In this document: one piece after another, positions 12,136 to 24,463 of the stretch
How the letters are laid out: each line of letters begins with the position of its first letter
Numbering within the stretch: position 1 is the first letter of the stretch
NCBI GenBank assembly: GCA_020465985.1
Contig: JAANYP010000273.1
Location: 1-64,000, forward strand
Reading direction: 5' to 3'
From: Centrapalus pauciflorus
Taxonomy: Eukaryota; Streptophyta; Magnoliopsida; Asterales; Asteraceae
DNA: 64,000 nucleotides
Notes under the pieces: generated by a model
Databases searched by the model: none
What the model saw: only the letters and a program-made list of their open reading frames with translations
Told to the model about the DNA's origin: nothing
Program-made: the position numbers and the translations under genes

Positions 12136-12737
12136 TAGGGGTGTGCAAAATAACCGAACCCGAATAACCCACCCGAACCGAAACTTATTCGGGTTAAATG
12201 GGTCGGGTTATTTGGTTTCGGGTTTGTTAATAGGGTTAAATGGTAACCGAATAAGGTTTTCGTTTGGGTATCGGGTGGGAAGTAAAAAATTCGGGTTACC
12301 CGAATAACCCATATATCAATAATTAAAAAACTAATAATATTAATATATCGTCCCATCTTGGCATCTTGCGTCTACTTTAGTAAAGATGTAGGTTTTTATT
12401 TTTTACAAACCAAAAACACGTCTCTTTTCGACTCTTCCATGGTTCCCCATATATAGAATATAAATATTTAAATACTTAATTTTAAACTTTTTAACCCGCT
12501 TAACCCGTTCTATCCATTTTACCCGACCCATTTAACTTATTTAAACCATTTTATAGAGGATTCTATTTTTATACTAAAACCGATTAACCCATTTAACCCA
12601 AACCGAATAACCCGATACCCATTTAACCCAAAGCCGATTAACACGTTCTCTTATTTGGTTCGGGTTCGGGTAGTTAACATATACCCTCATACCCGAATAA
12701 CCCGAAACCCATTTAAACCGCCCGAATAACACCCCTA
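12136..12737. mobile_element. hAT-type MITE-1 (602 bp) in the FAR1-like gene
   Basis: The ends are TAGGGGTGT and ACACCCCTA, an exact 9-bp terminal inverted repeat, flanked by an 8-bp duplication. The interior is dominated by AACCCGAATAACCC-like words and their complements, so it can fold on itself. It has no transposase. It interrupts the FAR1-like coding sequence just after KELVA, so it inserted into a formerly coding exon. Confidence 0.9.
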
Positions 12738-12745
12738 GAAGCAAC
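12738..12745. repeat. MITE-1 target duplication, right (GAAGCAAC)
   Basis: Second copy of the 8-bp duplication at 12128-12135. Confidence 0.9.
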
Positions 12746-14446
12746 TAATTCCTTCTGGACAATTTTGAATATCTACATTTTGAAAAGTCTTGCTGCTTGT
12801 TTCTCAATCTTTTTCCCCGACCTCAAATCCATGTTCTTTGTCCTAGACTCATAATCTAGAGTTCGTTATGTGTTATTCTATGAATCCAATGCACTTTTAA
12901 AACGACTAAAAATCTCAATGAGTGTATATGTTCTTTTTAGGTAGTGATTAAGAAGTTATTTTGTTCTTCTGACAATGATGTAGTTCTCATTAAACCTAAC
13001 ATCTATACATCTAGAAAAAACTCTGGCATCCATTTATGCCTTTTGTTGTACTTTTTTGTAAGCCATCTATGGGTTTCAAGACCAAATTCGGTCATGATGC
13101 TTGCCCATTCCTTCTCAAACTCAATAGCATCAATATGTTCATTCCATACTAGATCATTCGAATACGTTTTGAAAACCCAGAATCCACATTACATAATACT
13201 GGACCAACCTGAAGAAAGCAACTTATTAATACATTATAATAATAATTTATTTAAATGTGTTTAGTGCTATTTATGCTGATCTACTATATAAACATTACCC
13301 ATTTTGCAAGCTTATCCATGATATGCCACATACATAATCTATGATATGAATTTGGGAAGACCTCTTTAGTGGTGTTTTTCATCGATGTGTCCTCGTCTGT
13401 CACAACGACAACCAGTTGTTGACCATGTGTTCTTAAAAATGCTGTCAAAAGCCATACATAGGAATCTGTATGCTCGTTTGAGAGTAAACCAATGCCAAGA
13501 GACACTTTTATTATGATTGTTTACACATGTGAGTGGAACAAGCATCATGAGATATGTACATTCAAACAACATAACTATTACTTGTTTCAAACATGTAAAT
13601 AAAACAGGAAGTAGTCTATTAATGTTTAGTTTACTTATTTGTCCTATACGTAGCATCGAAAGAAACAACATCCGCAAATGTCATGAAGTTTGCAACTGTT
13701 GATTCGTCAGCCCAAAAAATCATGGACAATATTCCTCAATTATCACATTTGTAATGGAAATGGAAGTTTGGTTCGTTTTCAACTTTCTTAGTGTACTTCT
13801 CAACGTCATTTGTGCATCACTATCTTTTATATAACATCTCAGGTTTTTTTTTGAAGTTTTTGAATTCCTTTCTCGACGCCCTGACGTTTTCATATCCACC
13901 AGATCTTTCCTTGCAGAACTTGAATGTATTCATAGGGCCAATGTTGATGTTCGTTGCCTCATGGATCATGATCTGGAGTTTATAAGTCAACTTATGATTG
14001 CATCTCATTAGATAAGCCTCATCAGCGGGTAGAAGACAATGATTGCATGTGTACCTCTTGTACTTGATATATCTCGATCATACCTGCATTCGTTGAACAA
14101 AATTGGACTTGTGCATCACATCCACATTTGATGGATGGCATAGAACATTTAGGTTTGTCACGTGACAATTCTGGTTTGGTACTTTTGTCCGGATATCCAA
14201 CCTTTGCACATGGAATAACTCGTAGTTTAACCTCTCCATTCATACTTTTTTTTGTGTTGACTTGTGCACCTCGAATCCACATACACGTGCGCAACTTTCA
14301 TAAAAATAAATTCCTTCGTCAATCATTTTGAACACCATATGTTCTGTGAGTTTGATTTCTTCCAGTCGGGGTGTAGTATTTCGTTCATCCTGGTGAGTTA
14401 TCAATCTTTGCCTTTTCCTCACCCACACCCTCACAAGATTCTGCAT
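12746..14446 (-). pseudogene. FAR1-related / MULE transposase pseudogene, main body
   Basis: Read right to left in shifting frames. Near 14340-14240 is a FAR1-type DNA-binding start (MVFKMIDEGIYFYES, ARVCGFEV), followed by KCGCDAQVQFC. Near 14008-13850 is INIGPMNTFK and GGYENVRASRKEFKNFK. At 13678-13634 is FADVVSFDATYRTNK, the first-aspartate motif of the MULE transposase. At 13505-13300 is GLLSNEHTDSYVWLLTAF, VVVTDEDTSMK (second aspartate) and RLCMWHIMDKLAKWV. Near 13190-13010 is NDLVWNEHID and ETHRWLTKKY. Near 12900-12750 is YESRTKNMDLRSGKKIEKQA. Frameshifts and stops between these blocks make it non-functional as read. It is either an old MULE transposase or a domesticated FAR1-type gene that died; I cannot tell which. 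Confidence 0.8.
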
Positions 14447-15646
14447 GTTACTTAAAATACAGACCCATTATATGTTCATATTACAAACATTTTTAAAAAC
14501 AGAAATTAACATCAATGCTGAATACTGTGAATCACAAGACCGTTCTGTGGATCTCACATGGATATTATTTTAACGTTTTTTACATTGTCTATCCATATTC
14601 ATAAAATTAACACAGTCAATCAACTTTAATTAATAACATCCACTTACAATAGTGCCAAACTGTGAACAATTAACTTACATCCACTCACTATAGTGTATAA
14701 CTGTATCGGTATAGAGAACAAATTCAAACAATGAACATTACATAATAAAATATACTTACGGACAGACTTGTTGTAATCAATTTCATCACATTTTGTATAA
14801 GATGAATCACTGTGTTCGCCTATTGTCTTAATTGAATCACGTCGATAACATCCATCAACACCCTATTTGATCGCTGTTGGATTGATATCTTTATCACTGA
14901 AATTTCTTACATTGTTGTTTGCTTTTATACGCGATTATTTGTTGTTTTGGAATGTGACATCAATCAACTGTGATTCTTAATTTCGTTTATCTTTGATTAC
15001 AAAAACGTGACTGTTGATTCCATTTGTTGAATCGATTTTATTGATTTCGATTTGTTTACATACTGTGAATGGAATATGTGTGATAGTTAATTTCAAGTCT
15101 ACCTTATCTTTAATTACGTGAATGGAAGATGCTTGAATCGATCCATCAGATGTTTTGGATTTTGTCTACTGTATCCCATTAATCACGCATGCAGTTGAAT
15201 AATATTGATCTGATTTATATATTCCTTATTTAAATCATAAGTCATTTGACTTATATGCCCTTCATTGAATTTTCTTAATATTTGTCCACCTAATTGGTGC
15301 TTTGGTTCCTTTTGATATTGAGGTGCATTGGGGATTTAGACTTTGTGTGTGTGTATGCTTAAGTTATTGTGAGAAGTTAAAATTATCTTGAGAAATGTGA
15401 GAACTATGATTCATTATTTTTCTATATTGATTCACTAATTTTGTACACTGATTCATTTATTTTTGAATTCGTGATTCAGTATTTATAAATTTAAAAACTA
15501 ATGAACAATGTAAAAAATGAATTGTAAATTTAGTTAATTTAAATTTATGATTCATTATTTATATATTAAAAAATGGTGAATCTATACGTAAAAGAGTGAA
15601 TTACAGTGCTACTCACATTTCTCAAGATATATTTAGCTTCTCATTT

Positions 15647-15649
<3 letters not shown>
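14447..15649. other. Upstream flank of FAR1-like relic, no gene seen
   Basis: AT-rich DNA. Positions 15390-15600 carry several GATTCATTATTT / GATTCACTAATTT words. I see no open coding sequence and no clear terminal inverted repeat that would mark the end of a MULE. Confidence 0.5.

Positions 15650-15721
<72 letters not shown>
15650..15721. repeat. TA microsatellite followed by CA run
   Basis: About 60 bases of uninterrupted TA dinucleotides pass into a short ACACAC run and then GGGGAGAGTTACC. Short open frames of I and Y across it are artefacts of the repeat. Confidence 0.95.
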
Positions 15722-16138
15722 GGGGAGAGTTACCTCAAGGAATCACATATACTATGCTTCATGCATCTGGTTGTATGCATTTACTGAATGGTAGTTTTTT
15801 GGTAGTTTATCAACCAAAACGACGATTCACTCATCAAATTTTCATCTTCATTATCGTTGTGTTAAGCATTAACCCATAAACAACGATGCACTCTACAAAT
15901 GAGTGTGTGAGAGAGAGTAAAAGAGAGAATGATGAAGAGATATTAGGAAAGAATAAATGTAAAGAAGGTAGTTAAAACTTTTAATTTTAAATTCCTATTT
16001 ATCACCCATACCACCTCTTATAATTAATAATTAAGTTATTCCAAAAACGCCCTTAATGATTCGTGATAATGCGTTGATGTTCTTTGTGACGTATGTTAGT
16101 TTTCCATTGAACTCACCGATAAATACATACACACACAC

Positions 16139-16140
<2 letters not shown>
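15722..16140. other. Unique segment between two TA microsatellites
   Basis: Starts GGGGAGAGTTACCTC right after the first microsatellite and ends near CACCGATAAATACATAC before the next. It has no coding potential that I can support. It may be a non-autonomous transposon inserted in TA-repeat DNA. Confidence 0.4.
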
Positions 16141-16464
<324 letters not shown>

Positions 16465-16559
<95 letters not shown>

Positions 16560-16560
16560 A
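16465..16560. repeat. TG then TA microsatellite, third of three
   Basis: A TG run (16465-16480), then about 66 bases of TA, then ATGTATGTATG. It ends at GATTTGGGTTCAAAAAAGTACG. Confidence 0.95.
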
Positions 16561-16734
16561 TATATATAGATTTGGGTTCAAAAAAGTACGCATGAGAATT
16601 GAGTGTACCAAAGGGTCCCTTCGAAAGCCACAAGATTAAAAAAACAAGGGCTTTGATCAAAAGTTGAAAATTTCATGTGCGTCCCTCTTTTCTTAGCAGG
16701 GAGAGTATTTTCGTAATTACTGCGACACTTATTT

Positions 16735-17930
16735 AACCATTCACAATTCTTCAACACTTATTTGACCATTCACAAAAATTATTTGACCATTCACAGTAGT
16801 TATTTGATCATTCACAACACTTATTTTATCATTTATAATAATTATTTGATCTTTCACAATATTTATTTGATCATTTACAATAATTATTTGACTATTTACA
16901 CTTTTTCTACACTTATTTGATCATTCACAAGAATTATTTGACCATTCACATTTCTTCTACACTAATTTGATCATTCACAACAATTATTTGACCATTCACA
17001 AGTCCACAACACTTATTTGATCATTCACAACACTTATTTGACCATCACAGGATTTATTTGACCATTCACGTCACTTATTTGATCATTCCCATGAATTATT
17101 TGACCATTCATTATATCTATTTCATAATTCACAATAATTATTTGACCATTTACACTTCTTCTACACTTATTTGATCATTCACAACACTTATTTGATCATT
17201 TACAAGAATTATTTGACCATTCACAACACTTATTTTGTCATTCACAAGAATTATTTGATCATTCACAGTATTTATTTGATCATTCACAACACTTCTTTGA
17301 TCATTTATAAGAACTATTTGACTATTTGCACTTTTTACACTCATTTGATCATTCATACAACATTTTTTGATCATTCACAAGATTCATTTGACCATTCACA
17401 GTTTTATTTGATTATTCACAACACTTATTTGATCATTCACATTAATTATTTGACCTTTCATAATACTTATAAAATGATCATTCACAACACCTAATTGATC
17501 AAATAAGGTTATGAATGGTTAAATAATTCTTGTAAATGATCAAATAAGTGTTGTGAATGATCAAATAATTCTTTTGAATGATAAAATAAGTATTGTGAAT
17601 GATCCAATAAATATTGTAAATGGTCAAATAGTTCTTGTAAGATCAAATAAGTGTAGAAGAAATGTAAATAGTCAAATAATTATTATGAATGATGAAATAA
17701 ATACTGTGAATGGTCAAATATTTCATGTGAATGATCAAATAAGTGTTGTGAATGGTCAAATAAATATTGTGAATGGTCAAATAATTCTTGTGAATGATCA
17801 AATAAGTGTTGTGCATGATCAAATAAGTATAGAAGAAGTGTAACTAGTCAAATAAGTGTTTTAAATGGTCAAATAAGTGTAGAAGAAGTGTGAATGGTCA
17901 AATAATTCTTGTGAATGATCATTTAAGTAA
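16735..17930. repeat. Inverted (foldback) minisatellite of ~21-bp units
   Basis: From about 16735 to 17490 the plus strand repeats units like TTATTTGATCATTCACAACAC, roughly 21 bp, with variants such as GACCATTCACA and AAGAATTATTTG. From about 17495 to 17930 the same units run in the opposite orientation (GTGAATGATCAAATAAGTGTT). The two arms can pair along several hundred bases. Because 21 is a multiple of three, long open frames of VNDQIxVVNDQ appear, but they are by-products of the repeat. Confidence 0.9.
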
Positions 17931-18180
17931 AGTTTAATCGCATTCCAACATTCTCCAATTTAATTGATTTCGTTAATTTTATTTTATTATTAGTTTTCAT
18001 TATTTGTTAATGACTATCGTAAAATAATTTGATAACCACACGCTCCCTGAGGAGACGATCCCACTTACCCTAGGTAACAGTTAAGGTGATTGGTGTTTTA
18101 ATATTATCTTTGAATGCTTAATGACGAGTGTATCAGTAATATTGTGAGTTCTAAACGTGTAAACCTATGTGTACATTCCT
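17931..18180. other. Unclassified sequence between minisatellite and element F
   Basis: Includes CACACGCTCCCTGAGG and CGATCCCACTTACCCTAGG near 18037-18074. These words recall the leader region of some plant gypsy elements, which hints at a small retrotransposon scrap. There is no gene. Confidence 0.3.
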
Positions 18181-18332
18181 ATGGCGTTTGGCATAATAGG
18201 CTTGGACACCCTTCTGATCTAGTGTTAAATTTCTTAAAATATTGTTAAACATAGAACCTAATAAAGCAATTGTTTCGTTTGAGGTGTGTCACCTAGCTAA
18301 ACAGGTTAGGGAACCTTTTCCCATGAGTGAAC
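18181..18332 (+). pseudogene. Element F: copia pre-integrase fragment (left part)
   Basis: Across frames the plus strand reads WHNRLGHPSDLVLNFLKY, then CHLAKQVREPFPMSEH, the HHCC-type pre-integrase region of a Ty1/copia polyprotein. Stops and frame changes show it is dead. The sequence resumes at 28280 as KSTSVGDLVHLDIWGP, so element E inserted here. Confidence 0.75.
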
Positions 18333-18337
18333 ACAAT
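18333..18337. repeat. Element E target duplication, left (ACAAT)
   Basis: ACAAT against ACAAG at 28280-28284. The host codon order (EHK) supports ACAAG as the original, so the left copy has one changed base. Confidence 0.65.
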
Positions 18338-18991
18338 TGTTAGGAAATATTCTAAGTATGTCAAGCTGTTAGTTTAGATTTCTCAGACTGTTAGTAGTTT
18401 TTCTGTGTAAATACAAAGTTCAAGCTGTTAGTTGAAGAAGTTCGAGCTGCTAGTTCAAAAGTTCAAGCTGCCAGTGTTAAAGCTCAAGCTGCTCAACAGA
18501 TAGACTTCAAGCTGCTCAACAGCTCAATAAACAGAAAGTGCTGATATTCAGGAAAAGATATATTTTGAAGATTCAAGCATATCTACTATCAGAGAAATCA
18601 GAGTTTTTCAAGGAAACAAATCAGAAAGCAGTATATATACATAGAATAGGTTTTTCTATTGTAAGTCTGCACGTACAAGTTTATTCAGTTGTAATTGTCT
18701 TTCTGATTAAGTTTTCATAAGCCTCTAAGGTTGTAAAACCCTAAGAACAATCTGTGTTCTTCGTCTAATCAAACAGATTAGAGGTGATTGTAATCATTGA
18801 GTTTGGCAATACAAATGATATTTGGTTATTGATTGTGTTTATGTGTTTATTTGTTCTGAAAGCTTTTCTTAAAACAGTTAAGTGTTATTCCGCAAACTAC
18901 TTAATTGGACTTTGATTCAATACAAGGTTATTGGTTTATACTCTGATTAATTCAAACCAGTTAATCTTAGGTAGTGATTTTAATCTTGACA
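18338..18991 (+). repeat. Element E 5' LTR (654 bp)
   Basis: Pairs with 27626-28279 at equal length. The first 200 bases hold repeated TCAAGCTGTTAG-type words. A TATATATA box lies at 18632-18639. A 60-codon open frame inside is present in both LTRs and is not a gene. Confidence 0.93.
18632..18639 (+). promoter_or_regulatory. TATA box in element E 5' LTR
   Basis: TATATATA after a purine-rich stretch in the middle of the LTR. It is the only good TATA candidate between the repeated CAAGCTG words and the primer site. Confidence 0.5.
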
Positions 18992-18993
18992 AG

Positions 18994-19006
18994 TGGTATC
19001 AGAGCC
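18994..19006 (+). other. Element E primer-binding site (initiator Met tRNA)
   Basis: TGGTATCAGAGCC, two bases after the LTR. Confidence 0.93.
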
Positions 19007-19066
19007 ACAGGTCTTTCTTTGTTTTCAAAGTCAGAATCTTTCTTTTAAAATTTTAAATTTTCTGCA

Positions 19067-20179
19067 ATGGAATTTGAAAATAGCAGTAGTGGATCTGGGC
19101 AAGGACTCAAAGTGCCTATGCTCAAACCCACTGAGTTTGAGATGTGGAAACTCAGGATTCAACAGCATATTCAATTTATTGATTATGCCATATGGGAAGC
19201 TGTTGAATTTCCTCCTGTAGTTGATCCTGAACTTGACGCTGAGGGCAAACCCATAAAAACTCCTCCAAAAACTGAACTTGAAAGAAAGGCTAGAATGAAT
19301 GAAGTGAAAGCTCTTACACTTCTTCAAATAGCCATTCCTAATGCTTATCAACACCAGTTTAAAAAGTTTTACACTGCTCATTCTCTTTGGATTGCTTTAG
19401 AGAAAAGATTTGCTGGTAATGCTAGCACCAAGAGAAATCAAAAGGATCTTTTAAAACAGCTGTATGAAAACTTTTCTGGTGGCAAGAATGAAAACCTCAC
19501 TCAATCAACTGACAGGTTTAACAATTTGATAGGTGAATTGGAGAGTGCCAAAGTCTACTTGGATCAAGATGAAGTAAACAGAAAATTTCTCAGATCTCTT
19601 GGTGAAGAGTGGACAGTTTATGCTGCACAATGGAGAACCAAAGACACTCTTGATGCAATAGACCTGGATGATCTTTACAACAGTTTGAGAGTGTTTGAAA
19701 CTGAGATTGAAACTAAAAAGAAATCTTTTTCTAATAATCATAACACTGCTCTGCTTTCATTAGCATTAACTGATAAATCTTACTACTGTGATTCCTTTTC
19801 AGGTGCTGATGGTAACTCTACTGATGTTCATTATGAGGCTTTTGTTGCCAATGATGGACTATTTGCTTTAAATGCTGAAGATTTAGAACAGATCCATCCA
19901 GATGATCTAGAAGAGATGGACTTGAAATGGCAGCATGCAATGTTGACTATGAGGGCCAAAAGGTTTCTGAAAAGAACTGGCAGATCCAACTTCCAAGCCA
20001 GACCTGAAGGGAAACCAGCATTTGATAAATCCAAAGTTGAATGCTTTAAATGTCACAAGCTTGGCCACTTTGCCAGAGAATGCAGATCCCAAGGTCAACA
20101 ACCACCAAGACCCCAGCAAAATACTCAAGTTTCATCATCTCAAGCACTTGTCTCTCAAGAAGACAATGTGTTTGACTGA
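19067..20179 (+). CDS. Gag N-terminal part of element E (370 residues, truncated)
   Basis: Begins at an ATG 60 bases after the primer site. It shows a copia-type Gag domain (LRIQQHIQFIDYAIWEAVE, LWIALEKRFAG, NEVKALTLLQ, FLRSLGEEWTVYAAQWR) and one CCHC knuckle near the end (CFKCHKLGHFAREC). It ends at a TGA after VFD. Shifting one base continues SDQTEEEFQNQALMA, so the original ORF ran on into pol and this stop results from a one-base loss. Confidence 0.85.
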   Translation: MEFENSSSGSGQGLKVPMLKPTEFEMWKLRIQQHIQFIDYAIWEAVEFPPVVDPELDAEGKPIKTPPKTELERKARMNEVKALTLLQIAIPNAYQHQFKKFYTAHSLWIALEKRFAGNASTKRNQKDLLKQLYENFSGGKNENLTQSTDRFNNLIGELESAKVYLDQDEVNRKFLRSLGEEWTVYAAQWRTKDTLDAIDLDDLYNSLRVFETEIETKKKSFSNNHNTALLSLALTDKSYYCDSFSGADGNSTDVHYEAFVANDGLFALNAEDLEQIHPDDLEEMDLKWQHAMLTMRAKRFLKRTGRSNFQARPEGKPAFDKSKVECFKCHKLGHFARECRSQGQQPPRPQQNTQVSSSQALVSQEDNVFD

Positions 20180-23100
20180 GTGATCAGACAGAGGAAGAGT
20201 TTCAAAATCAAGCTCTAATGGCAGAAACATCAACTGTAACCTCAACTGAACTACCATCTGAGGTAAATGCTAAACTTTGCTCTCAAACATGAAAAAATAT
20301 GGTTAAAAAGTACAGAGATCATAATGAGAGCATGTGCAAAACTCTAGCTAAGATGGAAGAAAGGAGATATGAATATATGCAGGCCATAGAAGATCTTGAA
20401 AAACAGGTGAATGACTATAAGGATAATGAGATCCAAATGGGACATGATAGAACATATCATGAGTGGGAGAAAAAGGAGCTGAATAAGAAAATAGAGTCCC
20501 TTAATAAGAAATTACATGAGGCTGATCAGAAGGTGTTAGAAGCTAATAAGAAACTATAATCTGTCAATATAGATCTAGGAAACTTCAAATTGGCAAATCA
20601 AAAGTTGGAACACCTAATGGAAGTTCAATTTAAAGATAGGGTAAAATCTCAGCTCAATCCCAAAGAAGGTATAGGATACAGAGCCACTCCACCTCCATAC
20701 AACAAAAAATACATTCATCCAATGAGTGAAGTTGCTGATAGGCTTGTCAATGAACCATTAGATGAGTCTATGACCACTGTAGATCCTGTTCTTGAAATCA
20801 GTCCTGAATCTAAAGACGATCTCTTTAGAAATGAAGCCTGTGATTGCAAAGAAGCTGAGAAAGGACACAAAACAATGAGTGTACCCATAGCAGCCCCAAA
20901 CCCCAGTAAGAAAGGAAAAGAGAAGATGAGTGTATGCCATGCTACTCCCCAGGTTTCTGTACCTTCTAACTGTAACACTGCATCTTCCTCAAAAGGGAAT
21001 AAAAGAGGTAAAAATGTTCCAATCTGCACATGCAAACAGCATGGTGTCCAAAAGTTTCCCAAACAACAGCAAGTCAGGGGAAATCAAAGGAACAAGAATC
21101 AGTTATGGTCTGCTAAAACTGGTTCTCAAATCAAAACAGTCTAAAAATGTTTCCATTGCGGCAGGAAAAATCATTTGGCCAGACATTGCTTGTACAAACA
21201 ATCTGTTGCAAAACAGACTGTGGTTCAGAAACAGGCATTTGTTAAAAACACAAAAAATCTTAAGGTCAAACCACCTGTTGCACCAGTTCCAAAGAAAACA
21301 GTTGATCACAGGTTCTCCAAAGTAAATAAGAAACAGTCCACACACCAAAAACAAGTTTTAGCTAAACCAAAATTAAATTTTAAACAGATATGGTGTGTTA
21401 AAGGTACCAACGCAGGTGAAACTGTTGATACAAATGTTGAAACTGCCAAGTCTGAAGTTGAGACTGCTAGTGCAAATTCTCAAGCTGTTAGCACTACAGA
21501 CTCAGTTCAGACTGCTAGGCTCAAAATTGGGACTGGTAATGGATCATCTGTGACTGTTATTGAAAAGGATGGACAAAACACCTGGATACCTCATGTGATA
21601 ACTAAATACTCTCCACAGAATCCATAAGTAGATCTCACTAAGTATAAGAAGTCAAAGACAGTGTTTAGTTATGTCAATGCACAAGGACAACCCAAAACCA
21701 ACTTGGTTTGGGTTTACTCCACTACTAACTAAGCCTTTATTTGTGCAGGGCAACCACAGGTTACAACATAAAACAAGACGGCATTTGGACAGTGGATGCT
21801 CTAGGCACATGACACGCAATTCTGAATGCTTGTCAAATTTCAAAGGCTTTGAAGGAGGTTTTGTTGCATTTGGAGGAAATTCCAAGGGAGGTAAGGTCAC
21901 AGGTAAGGGTACTGTAAAAGCAGGCAATATGCTTTTTAGTGATGTTTTGTATGTTGAACAACTGAAGTACAATTTATTAAGTGTGTCTCAAATCTGTTAT
22001 AAACAAAATATTGTTGTCTTCACAGATTCTGAGTGCATTGTTCTTTCAAAGGATTTTCAAATGCCTGAAAATCTTGTTTTACTTAAAACACCAAGAAAGG
22101 ACAATGTCTACTGTTTGGACACAGACCTTTTATCCAAATCAAGTACTTTAAGTTGTTTGATATCCAAAGGCACAGAAGAATGTGTCACATGAACTTCAAA
22201 TCTATGAATGTGCTGGTCAAAAAGAATTTGGTAAGAGGTTTACATCAAAAGGAGTTCATTTGTGATGATCATTGTGTAGCATGTCTTAAAGGCAAGCAAC
22301 ACAAATCTTCTCATAAGGCCAAAGAAGTAAATTCAATCTCATCTGCTCTTCATCTTATTCATATGGATCTCTTTGGTCCAACATCTGTTTTGAGTTTGAA
22401 TAAAAGGGCTTACTGTTTAGTCATTGTTGATGATTTCACCAGATTCACATGGGTATACTTTCTCTCTTGTGACCCACCAGGGGTACTGGATGCACAACAT
22501 GATTTAAATTCAAACTATGAAGTGCCAATCCCAAGTCCTGATAGCACAGCTTCATCACAAAGGGAAACAGTCCCACATTCAAGTCAAGCTATTCCTGAAG
22601 CTGAACCTTCTAGTGGTCCTGATGGAGATGATACAAATCTAGGAACCTCTTTTCAGACAGACAGAGAGCCAACCCTCAGAGTTCACAAATATCATCCTCT
22701 CAATCAAATAATGGGTGATCCACGAACTCCTGTGCAGACAAGGACAATGGTTCACAAAGAGTCTACTGATGTTGATTCAGCAGTTCCAGAATTCAGTTTA
22801 GCTGCCTTTGAACATGCCTGTTTCATGTCACAGTTAGAACCCAAAAAGGCATCAGAGGCTTTGAAAGATCCATCTTGGATTGAGGCAATGCAGGAAGAGC
22901 TAATACAATTCAAGATTCAGAATGTATGGACTCTAGTTGATCTTCCTAAAGGAAAAAGAGCAACTGGTACAAGATGGGTTTTTAGAAACAAGAAGGATGA
23001 GAGAGGGATAGTCATCAAGAACAAAGCAAGATTGGTAGCACAAGGATACACTCAAGAAGAAAGAATAGATTATGATGATGTCTTTGCTCCAGTGGCAAGA

Positions 23101-24361
23101 ATTGAAGCCATCAGACTGTTCCTAGCCTATGCAAGCTTCAAAGGATTTAAAGTGTATCAAATGGATGTGAAGTCTGCTTTCCTGTATGGCACAATTGAAG
23201 AAGAGGTATATGTGTGTCAACCTCCTGGATTTGAGGAGTACAAGTATCCAGATAGAGTCTACAAATTGGACAAAGCCCTCTATGGACTCCACCAAGCCCC
23301 TAGAGCATGGTATGACACTCTGTCATCATACCTTCTACAGAATGGATTCAAGAGAGGTACACTGGACAAAACTTTATTCACAAAGTCCATCAAATCTGAG
23401 ATTCTGCTTGTTCAGCTATACGTTGATGATATTATCTTTGGGTCTACCAATGACAGTCTATGCAAAGAGTTTGAGGCTGATGCACAAAAAGTTTCAAATG
23501 AGTTCAATGGGGGAACTCACATTCTTTCTAGGATTGCAGGTTAAGCAAAAGCCTACAGGGCTTTTTATAAGTCAATCAAAGTATGTGAAAGACATACTGG
23601 AAAAGTTTGGTTACAAAGATACCAAAGTTGCAAGTACTCCAATGGACCCTCACAAGCAGCTTGATGCAGACAAAGATGGAATAGATGTGGACATTCATCT
23701 ATACGGATCTTTGATAGGATCACTTATGTATTTAACATCTTCTAGACCTGATATAATGTTTGCTGTTTGTGTTTGTGCCAGGTTTCAATGTGCTTCAAAG
23801 GGTTCACATCTGTTTGCTGTTAAGAGAATCTTTAGATATCTCAAAGGTCAACCACATTTGGGCCTCTGGTATCCTAAAGACTCTCCTCTTGAACTAACAG
23901 CCTACTCTGACAGTGATTATGGAGGCTGCAACATTGACAGAAAGTCCACAACTGGTGGATGTCAATATATAGGAGCAAGATTGGTCTCTTGGCAATGTAA
24001 AAAGCAAACAACTGTCTCCACCTCATCTACTGAAGCAGAATATGTAGCAGCTGCAAGTTGCTGTTCCCAAGTGATGTGGATTCAGAATCAACTGAGAGAC
24101 TATGGTATGAATTTCCTATCCACTCCTATTTACATTGACAACTCAAGTGCAATAAGCATCGTGCAAAACCCAGTGAAATTTCCCAAAACCAAACATATAG
24201 ACATCAGATTTCATTTTATAAGGGACTGTAATGAGAAGAAACTAATGCAAGTTACCAAAAGTCATACTGATGATCAGTTAGCTGATCTATTTACAAAACC
24301 ATTTGATGTAGGAAGATTCACCTTTCTAGTTTCAAATATTGGCATGGTTAATATGGATTAA
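20176..24361 (+). pseudogene. Gag C-terminus and Pol of element E, broken
   Basis: Coiled-coil-like Gag remainder (20299-21144) with stops at about 20290, 20557 and 21142, several of which look like CAA or TGG codons turned to stops. A second knuckle follows (CFHCGRKNHLARHC). The protease LDSGCSRHMT lies near 21790 in another frame. Pre-integrase and the first catalytic aspartate (HMDLFGP) are followed by VDDFTRFTWVYFLS, after which sequence jumps to the linker before RT near 22470. The integrase core with its second aspartate and glutamate is deleted. RT is intact in sequence (QMDVKSAFLYG, LYVDDIIFGST). A frameshift near 23490 precedes RNase H (YSDSDYGG, STEAEYVAAAS, TKHIDIRFHFI) and the end at DLFTKPF. 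Confidence 0.88.
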
Positions 24362-24421
24362 TTTGTTTTTCATTATTCTTTCTTATTTTATGAAAAATGT
24401 ATCTATTTCATATGCTTGTTT

Positions 24422-24433
24422 AAGGGGGAGACA
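24422..24433 (+). other. Internal polypurine tract of element E after pol
   Basis: AAGGGGGAGACA, 60 bases after the pol stop. It closely resembles the terminal tract TTAGGGGGAGAT at 27614. It may prime plus-strand DNA internally or mark an ancestral 3' end. Confidence 0.7.
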
Positions 24434-24463
24434 CTGTTCCATTCGGATATGCTCATTTTTCAA

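Noticed and set aside
17150..17843. Open frames with repeating VNDQIxVVNDQ peptides on both strands
   Set aside because: They are translations of the 21-bp minisatellite, whose unit length is a multiple of three. No start context, no domain.
17931..18080. A separate gypsy element suggested by CTCCCTGAGG and CCACTTACCC
   Set aside because: Too short, with no LTR, primer site or coding sequence; kept only as a hint.
18538..18720. A 60-residue frame identical to one at 27826-28008
   Set aside because: It lies in both LTRs of element E, so identity reflects LTR duplication, and it has no independent support as a gene.
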